The notes: generated by a model not told the origin, from the sequence alone. A stretch of DNA of 64,000 nt from Pseudomonas baltica (GCF_031880315.1 NZ_CP134771.1:2972001-3036000), one strand, 5' to 3'. Shown: positions 50,001-61,368, counted from the first letter of the stretch. Numbers and translations are program-made.

Positions 50001-51370
50001 CCAAGCGCGGGCTAGAGCCAGACCCGTGCCGGGTCAAGTCCTTTCGTAATACCGACTTCGTCGATGCCCCGGTACTCAGCGAACCCGGCCGGGACGTCGT
50101 GCTCTGGTTCAACAACCGCACACTGAGCGCCAATGCCGAGGGTCGATTCGTTGACAATGAAGCCCTGTGGACGGTGCGCGGTAACGGCAAACTGGTACGG
50201 GTCGGCAAGAAAAAATACCTGCCCGCCGATGCACTGCCACACGTTCAGGTACAGGTAAACGGCGGCAATGACCTGTTCAAGCAGGTGCCCCTGGAGGGCG
50301 GCGTGTTTGCGGAAGTTGCCGACAGCCGCACGGTGTCCGGCGTCGTGGCCCAATACAAGACATCCACAGGCCAGGTACTGGTGGTGCGTGCAGACGACAA
50401 TCTGTATTACCGTGCCGACTACGCGCCTGGCGACACCTCGCTGGAAATGCAGCGCATGACCCTGAGCCCGGACGTGGCCAATCAGCCGGTGACCGAGGAC
50501 GACTACCTGGCGTTGATTCACAACGGCTCGGGCGAGGCGCATCGGGTCATACCGCTGCTCAGCCCCAAGCAACTGGCGGATGATCTGAAGTTGATTGAAG
50601 CCGACCTGGCCAACCGAACCGATCTGGCGCTGGAGCAATTCATTGGCGGGCCTTTCAACATGCACACATCGCCAGCCGAAGCCGCGCTGTTCTGCAAATA
50701 CACCCAGACCCGCCTGATCAGCCACGCCAAGGACACCGCGGGCTACCGCTTCAGCCTGAACGCCGAGACGCCCCTGGCCGTCCGCGAACGTTTGGCCGGG
50801 GACCTGAATGTGCTTTATCGGGACGCACTGTTCGATGCCGACAGCATCCTTGCCCGCGAGACGCTGCGCAGCAGCACACATACCGGCAAGAACCTCGCCT
50901 ACCTGCATGTACGCTTCAAGGATGAAGCCCGGCCTGACCGCCTGTATTACGCGTGGTCCGGGGAAAAATCAGCGGTCCGGGTGCCGTTGGCGGAATTGGA
51001 AGATGCCCTGCGGGCTGGCACATCGCAGGCGCCCGAGGGCTGGAAGCTGGTGCCCGAAGGGCTGGAATACGAGAACGTGATCTACATAAACGCCCAACCC
51101 GAGGTGCTGCCCGGCACCAGCTCGGTGCTGTTTTTGCCGGATATTCAGCACCGCTCCCTGGGCCAGGTGGGCAAGAACAATACGCGCCTGCTGGACTCCG
51201 AGCGCAACATCGTCACCCGGATCAAGCAAGACGCGCTGGAAACCGCCAGCCTCGCCTCGGTAGACGCCTTTACCGTGCGCCCCACCTGCCAGTCCTGCAC
51301 CATCGGCCTGGATGGTCTGAAGACCGAAATGGCCGGCGTCGACTTCAACCTCTTCGAAGGGCCGGCCTGA
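47003..51370 (+). CDS. Large toxin-like protein with C-terminal deaminase-like domain
   Basis: A 1455-residue protein without a signal peptide. The N-terminal ~700 residues resemble dermonecrotic-toxin-like (DUF6543-type) Pseudomonas proteins, with a proline-rich linker near residue 450 (HLLPPPRPLPPPRP) and a hydrophobic segment at ~732-757 (FPKVFLGLLGIAFDVLAIIV). Residues ~1289-1455 look like a nucleic-acid/nucleotide deaminase toxin: strands GKNLAYLHVRF and DRLYYAWSG, the motif Asp1398-Ser-Glu1400 (RLLDSERNIV) and the zinc pair Cys1429-x-x-Cys1432 (RPTCQSC). This fits the D/H-x-E plus C-x-x-C layout of the BURPS668_1122-like toxin deaminases. CTGGAGAAGACC precedes the ATG at 47003; a start 90 bp upstream lacks one. 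No immunity gene follows on this strand. Confidence 0.7.
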   Translation: MIPYPHPLTATLEPAESHPLHSWNHPTLSALWTLAETPLQALIDSSAPQLDALKLEIPTSLKQAEDTQLLIRQGLEASLLKTDRDGVHIDNLLDSVDIDDIKTTLKAFLAVASPPAAGGLLDHIDGDWLTTTPAESVRAYPMTALVKVLTTPRAAELANGLRLALGWYSNDGSQVASGLMDFKLLVAAVRIQLDPHGDLDGFELQSATLVGQRYDYIRRQFEDHLLRRQRVASPQSAIIAYMALLEHLPSDFAILGIPPDLPYRSSTRWVQFRHGVELAEAIQPGAARTMSYQQLADYPLQIGLDATTEQQQVIGVALVPAVLSWARADIALAPTLPEIPDGEDLQRILKAYLDENDALQTALENISAPLPQRFDIARRLLQAQGISADQLYVNRPMPPAGSAVDIRDYPISHAVPALEVTATCSWSPVDKPPAEGPSTLPLIDTPPIPAHLLPPPRPLPPPRPHHLDDPSHWHPYPVQGHGAEYFYPWVGNFSAPSALDVFNREFSPWLNNMRAGYYLIIKRLLAELPFDDQTALMDGDVRVYALQEVLNPQASRSDMQLGPLARFGFVIQATHENQARTFEVMPNTLQIIKRADLPYFGRRYYPLGTLMKDRFDFQAYATGSSPTLASQGYVELSLQFGLLMPGLSEQPEDPRIDKGLIPREQRLEHIARKVSASLMFGTDEEITAYAKGQTRYELAAHPISVLVFLKNWIIPFWGSVEEVKEGLGDGDFPKVFLGLLGIAFDVLAIIVPGVKAISQITRIALLTTSRALRSSLVQTTKATGAFLLRAGKEMIPILALVDLSRLAGRGALGAARGAARLALVDGASKAALISLRSTIKASPRRLVQLFTPPEDFMDAWRAATTAKLKNQGFQLKAVSPRKGVLVYNDRLGARPQNYLTDSVTGKPYGPALWPLNDAGDLGLRGPGIIKLKQEGGGLSFPDPQPDLTKVWVKWGEELYLEVGSARYKHVILADDSHVLRRTNDTQLKRTDDFAAVICRPKRGLEPDPCRVKSFRNTDFVDAPVLSEPGRDVVLWFNNRTLSANAEGRFVDNEALWTVRGNGKLVRVGKKKYLPADALPHVQVQVNGGNDLFKQVPLEGGVFAEVADSRTVSGVVAQYKTSTGQVLVVRADDNLYYRADYAPGDTSLEMQRMTLSPDVANQPVTEDDYLALIHNGSGEAHRVIPLLSPKQLADDLKLIEADLANRTDLALEQFIGGPFNMHTSPAEAALFCKYTQTRLISHAKDTAGYRFSLNAETPLAVRERLAGDLNVLYRDALFDADSILARETLRSSTHTGKNLAYLHVRFKDEARPDRLYYAWSGEKSAVRVPLAELEDALRAGTSQAPEGWKLVPEGLEYENVIYINAQPEVLPGTSSVLFLPDIQHRSLGQVGKNNTRLLDSERNIVTRIKQDALETASLASVDAFTVRPTCQSCTIGLDGLKTEMAGVDFNLFEGPA

Positions 51371-51379
51371 GTTCAGGCT

Positions 51380-53683
<2,304 letters not shown>

Positions 53684-53797
53684 GTCGATGACCGTGTTGG
53701 CTACAGATGGAAAAACGCGGGCGCGGAATATAGCACAAAAATTAACCAAATCCGACGGTAATGGTCGGATTTTGGTGAAGGTTTAGTGTGCTCTTGC

Positions 53798-53875
53798 AGG
53801 CCTCTTCGCGGGCAAGCCCTGCTCCCACAAGTGTGCGCTCACCTCTGTGGGAGCAAGGCTTGCCCGCGAAGAGGC
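53798..53875. repeat. REP palindrome pair
   Basis: AGGCCTCTTCGCGGGCAAGC and inverted GTGGGAGCAAGGCTTGCCCG, the most canonical pair in the window, just past the dnaB stop. Confidence 0.85.
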
Positions 53876-53902
53876 TCGCCTGAATGACGACAAAGCCGGT
53901 AA

Positions 53903-55300
53903 TTACTCGTCGTCGTCGAAGTTGTAACTGCCCGGCGCCAGATTCTCGAACCGGGTGTACTTGCCGATGAACGCCAGACGAATAAAACCGATCGGGCCGT
54001 TCCGCTGCTTGCCGATGATGATCTCGGCGATGCCCTTGTGCTCGGTCTCGGGGTGATAGACCTCGTCCCGGTAAACGAACATGATCACGTCGGCATCCTG
54101 CTCGATCGCTCCGGATTCGCGCAAGTCGGAGTTCACGGGGCGCTTGTTGGGCCGTTGCTCCAACGAGCGGTTGAGCTGCGACAGCGCCACCACCGGGCAG
54201 TTGAATTCCTTGGCCAGCGCCTTGAGCGACCGCGAGATCTCGGAAATCTCGTTGGTCCGGTTATCGCCGCTCGAACCCGGAATTTGCATCAGCTGCAGGT
54301 AGTCGATCATGATCAGACCGATCTCCCCGTGCTCACGCACCAGTCGCCGGGTGCGCGCGCGCATTTCCGATGGGCTGATGCCCGCCGTGTCGTCGATGAA
54401 CAGCTTGCGGTCGTTGAGCAGATTGACCGCCGAGGTCAGGCGCGGCCAATCGTCGTCGTCCAGCCGACCGGAACGGACTTTGGTCTGATCGATCCGGCCA
54501 AGCGACGACAGCATCCGCATGATCAGCGAATCGCCTGGCATCTCCAATGAGTAGACCAGTACCGTCTTTTCGCTGCGCAATACCGCGTTTTCGACGAGGT
54601 TCATCGCGAAGGTAGTCTTACCCATCGACGGACGACCGGCCACGATAATCAAATCGGCAGGCTGCAGGCCGCTGGTCTTCTCGTCGAGGTCGGTATAGCC
54701 GGTGGACAGGCCGGTGATCGCCGCATCGGTGTTGAACAGCGTGTCGATGCGGTCGATGGCTTTGGTCAGCAGGTCGTTGACGCTGACTGGCCCGCCGGTC
54801 TTGGGCCGCGCTTCGGCGATCTGGAAGATCTGCCGCTCGGCCTCGTCAAGAATCTCCGCGGCGTTGCGCCCCAGCGGATTGAATGCGCTGTCGGCGATGT
54901 CGTTGCTGATGGTGATCAGCTGACGCAGCGTGGCGCGCTCGCGAACGATTTGCGCATAGGCCTTGATGTTGGCGACCGACGGCGTATTTTTCGCCAGTTC
55001 ACCGAGGTAACCGAGACCGCCGACCTGGGCGCTCTGACCTTCGCGGTCGAGCTGCTCGTGTAGGGTCACCACGTCGAACGGGGTGTTCTGATCGGCCAGA
55101 CGCGCGATGGCGCGGAAGATCAAACGGTGGTCATGACGATAGAAGTCGCCATCCGACACTTGATCGAGCACGCGTTCCCAGGCGTCGTTGGACAGCATCA
55201 AGCCACCGAGCACGGCCTGTTCGGCCTCGATGGAATGCGGCGGCACCTTGAGGGCAGACGTTTGCAGATCGTATTGCTCGGGGGCGGATATCTCGTTCAT
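53903..55300 (-). CDS. dnaB: Replicative DNA helicase
   Basis: DnaB unwinds DNA at the replication fork as a hexamer. The 465-residue protein has the N-terminal helical domain (PHSIEAEQAVLGGLMLSND), the linker helix and the RecA-like motor with Walker A GRPSMGKTTFA and the conserved LIMIDYLQLM. MNEISAPEQYD is the start; an ATG two codons upstream is possible. It is preceded by rplI and an inverted repeat. Confidence 0.97.
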   Translation of the reverse strand: MNEISAPEQYDLQTSALKVPPHSIEAEQAVLGGLMLSNDAWERVLDQVSDGDFYRHDHRLIFRAIARLADQNTPFDVVTLHEQLDREGQSAQVGGLGYLGELAKNTPSVANIKAYAQIVRERATLRQLITISNDIADSAFNPLGRNAAEILDEAERQIFQIAEARPKTGGPVSVNDLLTKAIDRIDTLFNTDAAITGLSTGYTDLDEKTSGLQPADLIIVAGRPSMGKTTFAMNLVENAVLRSEKTVLVYSLEMPGDSLIMRMLSSLGRIDQTKVRSGRLDDDDWPRLTSAVNLLNDRKLFIDDTAGISPSEMRARTRRLVREHGEIGLIMIDYLQLMQIPGSSGDNRTNEISEISRSLKALAKEFNCPVVALSQLNRSLEQRPNKRPVNSDLRESGAIEQDADVIMFVYRDEVYHPETEHKGIAEIIIGKQRNGPIGFIRLAFIGKYTRFENLAPGSYNFDDDE

Positions 55301-55333
55301 GACCACACTGAATTAGGCTATCTGAGAAAGACA

Positions 55334-55368
55334 AAGGGCACGACCTGTAAACAGGATCGTGCCCGATG
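55334..55368 (-). terminator. Terminator between rplI and dnaB
   Basis: Read leftwards: GGGCACGATCCTG-TTTA-CAGGTCGTGCCC followed by TTTGTC; a 12-bp stem with one mismatch, about 40 bp past the rplI stop, ending the ribosomal-protein transcript before dnaB. Confidence 0.85.
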
Positions 55369-55410
55369 TTAACCGTCTGACACACAAGGTGCCAGACCGT
55401 CAGGTATTGC

Positions 55411-55857
55411 TTAAGCTGCTACCACGACAACGCGGACAGTGGCTTCTACGTCGCTGTGCAGGTGCACAGCCACGTCGAATTCACCGACGTTGCGGATGGT
55501 GCCGTTCGGCAGACGAACTTCGCTTTTTGCCACTTCGACGCCAGAGGCGGTCAGTGCATCAGCGATGTCGTGAGTACCGATCGAACCGAACAGCTTGCCT
55601 TCGTCGCCAGCGGTGGCAGTGATGGTCACTTCCAGCTCGGCCAGTTGGGCAGCACGGCTTTCAGCCGATGCTTTCTTGTCAGCGGCAGCTTGTTCCAGCT
55701 CAGCGCGACGCTCTTCGAACGCAGCCAGGTTGGCAGCGGTCGCAGCGGTAGCCTTGCCGTAAGGCAGCAGGTAGTTACGACCGTAACCAGCCTTGACGTT
55801 TACCTTGTCGCCCAGGTTGCCCAGGTTGGCGACTTTTTCCAGAAGGATCAGTTGCAT
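55411..55857 (-). CDS. rplI: 50S ribosomal protein L9
   Basis: L9 of the large ribosomal subunit, 148 residues. The N-terminal domain [20 protein letters not shown], the long linker helix and the C-terminal domain ([16 protein letters not shown]) are complete. Third ribosomal gene of rpsF-rpsR-(DUF2232)-rplI; AAGAGGATTTCCAC precedes the ATG. Confidence 0.98.
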   Translation of the reverse strand: MQLILLEKVANLGNLGDKVNVKAGYGRNYLLPYGKATAATAANLAAFEERRAELEQAAADKKASAESRAAQLAELEVTITATAGDEGKLFGSIGTHDIADALTASGVEVAKSEVRLPNGTIRNVGEFDVAVHLHSDVEATVRVVVVAA

Positions 55858-55876
55858 GTGGAAATCCTCTTAACTT

Positions 55877-56767
55877 TTAACCTTCACCGTTCGCGTTATC
55901 GGCGTCTTTCGGCGCCAGACGACCGCGAAAATCAATCAGGCTGTCGACGATGGCCAAGACCACCAGCAACGGATAGATCAGTTGCATGAACAGCAGCAGT
56001 GTCACGTAAAGCCCGACCAGCCAGAACTTGCCCAGCGTGCCCCGTACCACCAGCCCGTGCATCAGCGCCAGGCCGGCAAACACCAGCGGAACACTGCACA
56101 ACGGCGTCAGCATGGCGATCTGTGGACCGAAGTTCGGACCGACCAACATGCACGCCAGCAGCATCAACGCTGGCCACAGGGGGATTCTGATGGCCCGAAA
56201 CTCGCGACCGAACCCACCCGGGTTGTACAACACTGCCTGCCAGTAGCGACCCAGAATCAGGGCCAGCACACTGACGGCTTGCAACAAGGCCGCAATCAGA
56301 CCGGTCAGCACCGGTGCGATCAGCGCAGCCAGGCGGGCCTGTTCCTCTACCGACAATTGCTGGTAGAAGCCCTGAAGCAACCGCGGCAACAGCTTTTCGA
56401 GCTGTTGCGCCATCGCTTCGATGGGCACCTGGAACACCACACCCAATACCACGCCATACACCAGGCCCAGCGCGATGCTGACCAGCAGCACCCGGTTCCA
56501 CGACTCACTGGAGCGCAATTGCGCCGCCAGCACCAGCGTGCCCAGCAACACCATCAAGGTGCGCGGTTCGCCGAAATACCACCAGACCAAGGCCGGCAGC
56601 AGAGCCCAGAGCAGAACGCCAGAGGCGTCCTTCATTCCGCGCCGCAGGTACACAAGGCACCCAGCGGCGGCACTCAACCAGAACAACAACGGCATTGCCG
56701 CACAAGCAACCACTACGAGAGTGGCCTGCACGCGACCGCGCATGATGAAATCAGCTAACGAACGCAT
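55877..56767 (-). CDS. DUF2232-type integral membrane protein
   Basis: A 296-residue protein with about eight hydrophobic segments (VVVACAAMPLLFWLSAAAG near the N-terminus; LVGLYVTLLLFMQLIYPLLV near the C-terminus) and a charged tail (RGRLAPKDADNANGEG). It sits between rpsR and rplI, the usual place for a DUF2232/YybS-like gene in Pseudomonas. Its function is unknown, although its co-expression with ribosomal genes suggests a constitutive role. Confidence 0.85.
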   Translation of the reverse strand: MRSLADFIMRGRVQATLVVVACAAMPLLFWLSAAAGCLVYLRRGMKDASGVLLWALLPALVWWYFGEPRTLMVLLGTLVLAAQLRSSESWNRVLLVSIALGLVYGVVLGVVFQVPIEAMAQQLEKLLPRLLQGFYQQLSVEEQARLAALIAPVLTGLIAALLQAVSVLALILGRYWQAVLYNPGGFGREFRAIRIPLWPALMLLACMLVGPNFGPQIAMLTPLCSVPLVFAGLALMHGLVVRGTLGKFWLVGLYVTLLLFMQLIYPLLVVLAIVDSLIDFRGRLAPKDADNANGEG

Positions 56768-56802
56768 GCAATCTATCCCTTGCTACAGTCGACTGCCCGG
56801 TC

Positions 56803-57033
56803 TCAGCGGCCGTGGCTGTCGGTGTAGGCCAGCAGGGCCAGGAAGCGGGCGCGCTTGATAGCGGTGGCCAGCTGACGCTGATAACGAGCTTTGGTACCGG
56901 TGATACGGCTTGGAACAATTTTGCCGGTTTCGGATACGTAGGCTTTCAGGGTGTTGAGATCTTTGTAATCGATCTCTTTCACTTCTTCAGCGGTGAAGCG
57001 GCAGAATTTACGACGACGGAAGAAACGTGCCAT
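56803..57033 (-). CDS. rpsR: 30S ribosomal protein S18
   Basis: S18, 76 residues, the standard length, with the conserved [17 protein letters not shown] and [20 protein letters not shown]. It begins 28 bp after rpsF, preceded by GAGGAGCC, and pairs with S6 on the 30S platform. Confidence 0.98.
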   Translation of the reverse strand: MARFFRRRKFCRFTAEEVKEIDYKDLNTLKAYVSETGKIVPSRITGTKARYQRQLATAIKRARFLALLAYTDSHGR

Positions 57034-57061
57034 GTTATAGGCTCCTCAAGTGGTCCGTGGA

Positions 57062-57484
57062 TTACTCGTCAGCGTTATCGCTGTTGTCGCTGTCATCACT
57101 GTCAGCGCTTTCAGCGCCTTCGTGCTCAGGACGATCGCGACGCTCACGGCGCTCACTGCGGTTTTCTTCAGCCTTGAGCATCTCGGATTGGCCAGTAACG
57201 GCTTCTTCGCGACGGATGACCAGGTTACGGATCACAGCATCGTTGTAGCGGAAGTTGTCTTCCAGCTCGGACAGAGCCTTGCCAGTGCACTCAACGTTCA
57301 GCATCACGTAGTGAGCCTTGTGAACATTGTTGATTGCGTAGGCCAGTTGACGACGGCCCCAATCTTCCAGGCGGTGGATCTTGCCGCCGTCTTCTTCGAT
57401 CAGCTTGGTGTAACGCTCTACCATGCCGCCGACTTGCTCGCTCTGGTCAGGGTGGACCAGAAAGATGATTTCGTAATGACGCAT
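57062..57484 (-). CDS. rpsF: 30S ribosomal protein S6
   Basis: S6, 140 residues: core [20 protein letters not shown] through [13 protein letters not shown], then an acidic, Ser/Asp/Asn-rich tail ([14 protein letters not shown]). In enteric bacteria RimK adds glutamates to the S6 C-terminus; the acidic end here is consistent with a RimK substrate. GTAAGGAGCATTC is the ribosome-binding site. First gene of the cluster. Confidence 0.98.
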   Translation of the reverse strand: MRHYEIIFLVHPDQSEQVGGMVERYTKLIEEDGGKIHRLEDWGRRQLAYAINNVHKAHYVMLNVECTGKALSELEDNFRYNDAVIRNLVIRREEAVTGQSEMLKAEENRSERRERRDRPEHEGAESADSDDSDNSDNADE

Positions 57485-57673
57485 GAATGCTCCTTACGGG
57501 TTGTAGCCTGCCGCCAGGGCGGTCAGACAAGGAGTGAATGAACACAGTGTAAGCTTGCTCGGACGAGGCACGTGCGTACCTGCCGCCACGGCAAGGGGCG
57601 CAATTGTAGTGAAGGGCGGGAGGGGAAGCAAGGAGATTGGTGATTATTTGAGCAATCACCGAAACAGTACAAG

Positions 57674-57747
57674 AGCTTCGCGAGCAAGCTTTGCTCCCAC
57701 GGTGCAATGCAGACCTGTGGGAGCAAGGCTTGCCCGCGAAGAGGCCC
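57674..57747. repeat. REP palindrome pair
   Basis: GCTTCGCGAGCAAGCTTTGC and inverted GTGGGAGCAAGGCTTGCCCG, between rlmB and rpsF. Confidence 0.8.
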
Positions 57748-57758
57748 TTGAGTGCAGA

Positions 57759-58511
57759 TTACTTCTTCTTGGCGTTACGCTGACGGACCGCTTCGAACAG
57801 GCAGATACCGGTGGCCACCGAGACGTTGAGGCTGCTGACGCTGCCCGCCATTGGCAGTTTCACCAGGTAGTCACAATGCTCGCGAGTCAGGCGCCGCATG
57901 CCCTTGCCTTCGGCCCCCATGATCAGGATGGTCGGGCCGGTCATGTCGTGCTGGTAGAGGTCCATTTCCGCCTCGCCAGCGGTACCGACCACCCACAGGC
58001 CACGCTGCTGAAGCTTTTCCAGCGTCCGCGCGAGGTTGGTAACCGCCACCAGCGGAATCACTTCCGCCGCGCCGCAGGCCACTTTGCGTACCGCGGGGGT
58101 CAGGGTCGCCGACTTGTCCTTGGGCACGATCACTGCCAGTGCGCCGGCCGCATCGGCGCTGCGCAGGCAGGCGCCGAGGTTGTGCGGATCGGTCACGCCG
58201 TCCAGCACCAGCAACAACGGCGCGCCCTCGGTACGGTCGAGCAGCTCGTCGAGCATCGCTTCGCCCCAGACCTGGCTAGGGCTGACATCAGCGACTACGC
58301 CCTGATGCACACCCTCGCCCGCCCAGGCATCGAGCTCGCGGCGCTCGGCCGAGCCGACCGGAACGCGGTTCTCGCCAGCCAATGCCACCAGCGTCTGAAC
58401 CCGTGGCTCGCTACGACCTTCGGACAACCAGATCTGTTTGACGCGCTTGGGGTGATGACGCAGCAGCGCCTCTACGGCATGCACACCGTAGATTTTTTCC
58501 AACTGACTCAT
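57759..58511 (-). CDS. rlmB: 23S rRNA (guanosine-2'-O)-methyltransferase RlmB
   Basis: SpoU-family methyltransferase that modifies G2251 (E. coli numbering) of 23S rRNA, 250 residues. The N-terminal substrate-binding domain (IYGVHAVEALLRHHPKRVKQ) precedes the knotted SPOUT domain with motif 1 VLDGVTDPHNLGACLRSADA, motif 2 GAEGKGMRRL and motif 3 PMAGSVSSLNVSVATGICLF. The start overlaps the rnr stop (ATGA), so the two RNA-processing genes are coupled. Confidence 0.96.
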   Translation of the reverse strand: MSQLEKIYGVHAVEALLRHHPKRVKQIWLSEGRSEPRVQTLVALAGENRVPVGSAERRELDAWAGEGVHQGVVADVSPSQVWGEAMLDELLDRTEGAPLLLVLDGVTDPHNLGACLRSADAAGALAVIVPKDKSATLTPAVRKVACGAAEVIPLVAVTNLARTLEKLQQRGLWVVGTAGEAEMDLYQHDMTGPTILIMGAEGKGMRRLTREHCDYLVKLPMAGSVSSLNVSVATGICLFEAVRQRNAKKK

Positions 58512-61207
58512 GATTTCGCCTTGGGTTTACGCGAGCCCGACTTCGAAGGGCCTTTACGGTGCTTGGTCGGCCCCTTGCTGTCGTCGCCACTCTTGGCCGC
58601 GCTGCCTGGATTGCCCTTGGCCTCCGACAGCAATGCCTTTTTCATTTCACGGCTCTTGCGCACTTCGGCATTCTTGGCCGCCGCATCTGAAGCACGGTAA
58701 GCCTCTACCGGCTCAGCCTTGCCCGAGCGACGCGGCGGCTTGAGGTCCGGCGTCTTCTCGGCGGACTTGCTGGCGCCGCCGCGGCTCGATGTCGGCTTGC
58801 TGCCGGCGCCGGAGCGCGCGGCAGGTTCCTTGGGAGCGTAGGCCTTGTCCACCGGGTGGGCGTTATCGCCCTTGGCTTTTCCCGACGGTTTCTCTGCCCG
58901 CCCTTTGGTGACAGGTGCGTCGGCCAGACGGTTCTTGCGACCGATCGGGGCATCGAGGGTGGTCTGGGCAATTTCGAAATCGATCTTGCGCTCGTCGAGA
59001 TCGACGCGCATGACGCGCACTTCAACAGTGTCGCCCAGGCGGAAATTGCGCCCGGTGCGCTCGCCAGCCAGTTTGTGATGCACTGGATCGAAGTGGTAGT
59101 AATCGCCCGGCAACGCGGTGACGTGCACCAGGCCCTCGACGAAGATATCGGTCAGCTCGACGAACAGGCCGAAACCCGTCACCGCAGTGATCACGCCCGG
59201 GAAGCTCTCGCCCACACGATCCTTCATGAACTCGCACTTGAGCCAGTTGACCACGTCACGGGTCGCTTCGTCGGCACGGCGCTCGCTCATCGAGCACTGC
59301 TCGCCCAACTGCTCGAGGGCATTTTCGTCGTAAGGGTAAATACGCGCTTTCGGAATGCTCGCCGCACCGGCACGGCGCACGTGCGGCGTGTCCAGCTTGG
59401 AGTGGATCACACTGCGGATGGCGCGGTGGGTCAGCAAGTCCGGATAGCGGCGGATCGGCGAAGTGAAGTGCGTATAGGCCTCGTAATTCAGGCCGAAGTG
59501 GCCCTGATTGTCAGCGCTGTACACCGCCTGACTCATGGAGCGCAGCATCACGGTCTGGATCACGTTGAAGTCCGGGCGATCGGCGATGGACGCCAGCAGC
59601 GCACGGTAATCCTTGGGCGACGGACCGTCCTTGCCCTTGTGCAGGGACAGGCCCAGCTCGCCGAGGAAGGCTCGCAGTTTTTCGAGACGCTCCGGCGGCG
59701 GCGCATCATGCACGCGGTACAGCGCCGGAATCTCGTGCTTCTTGAGGAATTCGGCGGTGGCCACGTTGGCGGCCAGCATGCACTCTTCGATCAGTTTGTG
59801 CGCATCGTTGCGAACGGTCGGCTTGATCTCGGCGATCTTGCGTTGCGAACCAAAGATGATGCGGGTTTCCTGAGTTTCGAAGTCGATCGCGCCACGTGCA
59901 TGACGAGCGCTCAGCAGCACCTTGTAGAGCGCATACAGCTGTTTGAGATCTGGCAGCACATCGCCAAACTCGGCGCGCAGGGCCTTGGCTTCGGCGGTAC
60001 GTGAATGCTCCAGCAACGTGCTGACCTTGTTGTAAGTCAGGCGCGCGTGAGAGTGGATCACGGCTTCGTAGAAGCAGTAGTCGGTCATCTCGCCGGTCTT
60101 GGAGATGGTCATCTCGCAGACCATGGCCAAACGGTCGACTTTCGGGTTCAAGGAGCACAGGCCGTTGGACAGCTGCTCGGGCAGCATCGGGATCACGCGC
60201 TCGGGGAAATACACCGAGTTGCCGCGCACCTGAGCTTCGTCGTCCAGCGCCGAACCCAGCTTGACGTAGCTCGACACGTCGGCAATGGCCACGTAGAGCT
60301 TCCAGCCGCCATTGAACAGGCGCAGCTTGCTCTTGGCTTCGCAGTAGACCGCATCGTCGAAGTCGCGGGCGTCTTCACCATCGATGGTGACGAACGGCAA
60401 GTGGCGCAGATCGATGCGCTTTTCCTTGTCCTTTTCTTCAACCTGGGGCTTGAGCTTGGCGGCTTCCTTGAGCACGGCGTCGGGCCATACGTGAGGAATG
60501 TCGTAGGTGCGCAGAGCGACGTCGATTTCCATGCCCGGGGCCATGTAATTGCCGATGATCTCGACAATGTCGCCTTGGGGCTGGAAGCGCGGGGTCGGCC
60601 AGTGGGTGATTTTCACCGCCACGAACTGCCCGACCTTGGCCGCGCCATGGCGACCCGGGGTGATCAGCACTTCCTGCTGGACCTTGGGGTTGTCCGGCTG
60701 CACGAAGCCGATACCGCCCTCTTCGAAATAGCGGCCGACCACGGTCTCGTGAGCACGGGACACCACTTCGACGATCACGCCTTCACGACGACCACGGCGA
60801 TCGAGGCCGGAAACACGGGCCAGGGCACGGTCACCATCGAACACCAGACGCATTTGCGCCGGGCTCATGAACAGATCGTCGCTGCCGTCGTCGGGCACCA
60901 GGAAGCCGAAACCATCGCGGTGGCCGCTGATGCGCCCCAGGATCAGATCGAGCTTGTCGACCGGCGCGTAAGTGCCGCGGCGGGTGTAGATCAACTGAGC
61001 GTCGCGCTCCATGGCACGCAAGCGGCGGCGCAGGGCTTCGATCTGGTCTTCAGTGGAGAGGCCGAATTCGTCAGCCAGCTCTTCGCGGCTGGCGGGCGAA
61101 CCGCGCTCGGCGAGGTGCGCGAGGATCAGCTCACGGCTGGGAATAGGGTTTTCATATTTTTCCGCTTCACGAGCGGCCTCGGGATCGAGGGACTGCCAAT
61201 CGGCCAT
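58508..61207 (-). CDS. rnr: Ribonuclease R
   Basis: 3'-5' exoribonuclease that degrades structured RNA and acts in rRNA and mRNA quality control, 899 residues. Order: winged-helix start (IPSRELILAHLAERGSPASREEL split near residue 22), two cold-shock domains, the RNB catalytic domain with DGEDARDFDDAVYCE (metal-binding Asp residues), S1 domain (VGESFPGVITAVTGFGLFV) and a ~150-residue basic Lys/Ser/Ala tail. The tail is longer than in E. coli and low in complexity. rlmB overlaps its stop. Confidence 0.97.
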   Translation of the reverse strand: MADWQSLDPEAAREAEKYENPIPSRELILAHLAERGSPASREELADEFGLSTEDQIEALRRRLRAMERDAQLIYTRRGTYAPVDKLDLILGRISGHRDGFGFLVPDDGSDDLFMSPAQMRLVFDGDRALARVSGLDRRGRREGVIVEVVSRAHETVVGRYFEEGGIGFVQPDNPKVQQEVLITPGRHGAAKVGQFVAVKITHWPTPRFQPQGDIVEIIGNYMAPGMEIDVALRTYDIPHVWPDAVLKEAAKLKPQVEEKDKEKRIDLRHLPFVTIDGEDARDFDDAVYCEAKSKLRLFNGGWKLYVAIADVSSYVKLGSALDDEAQVRGNSVYFPERVIPMLPEQLSNGLCSLNPKVDRLAMVCEMTISKTGEMTDYCFYEAVIHSHARLTYNKVSTLLEHSRTAEAKALRAEFGDVLPDLKQLYALYKVLLSARHARGAIDFETQETRIIFGSQRKIAEIKPTVRNDAHKLIEECMLAANVATAEFLKKHEIPALYRVHDAPPPERLEKLRAFLGELGLSLHKGKDGPSPKDYRALLASIADRPDFNVIQTVMLRSMSQAVYSADNQGHFGLNYEAYTHFTSPIRRYPDLLTHRAIRSVIHSKLDTPHVRRAGAASIPKARIYPYDENALEQLGEQCSMSERRADEATRDVVNWLKCEFMKDRVGESFPGVITAVTGFGLFVELTDIFVEGLVHVTALPGDYYHFDPVHHKLAGERTGRNFRLGDTVEVRVMRVDLDERKIDFEIAQTTLDAPIGRKNRLADAPVTKGRAEKPSGKAKGDNAHPVDKAYAPKEPAARSGAGSKPTSSRGGASKSAEKTPDLKPPRRSGKAEPVEAYRASDAAAKNAEVRKSREMKKALLSEAKGNPGSAAKSGDDSKGPTKHRKGPSKSGSRKPKAKS

Positions 61208-61368
61208 TAGAGAGAATTCACCTTGTCTATATGCGGGTTAGTTTGGCATAGGCGTATTGAAACGGGAAATTTCAGCTGCTGTTCAGTGCTGAATAAACCG
61301 GCGGAAGGTAAAAAAAACCCCGCTACGACCGCCCGGCGCAAAAATTTTAATATTTTTAACAACAGGGG

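Noticed and set aside
51371..51379. Immunity gene next to the deaminase-type toxin
   Set aside because: Only 9 bp separate the toxin stop from the convergent ygiQ stop; no small gene fits in either direction.
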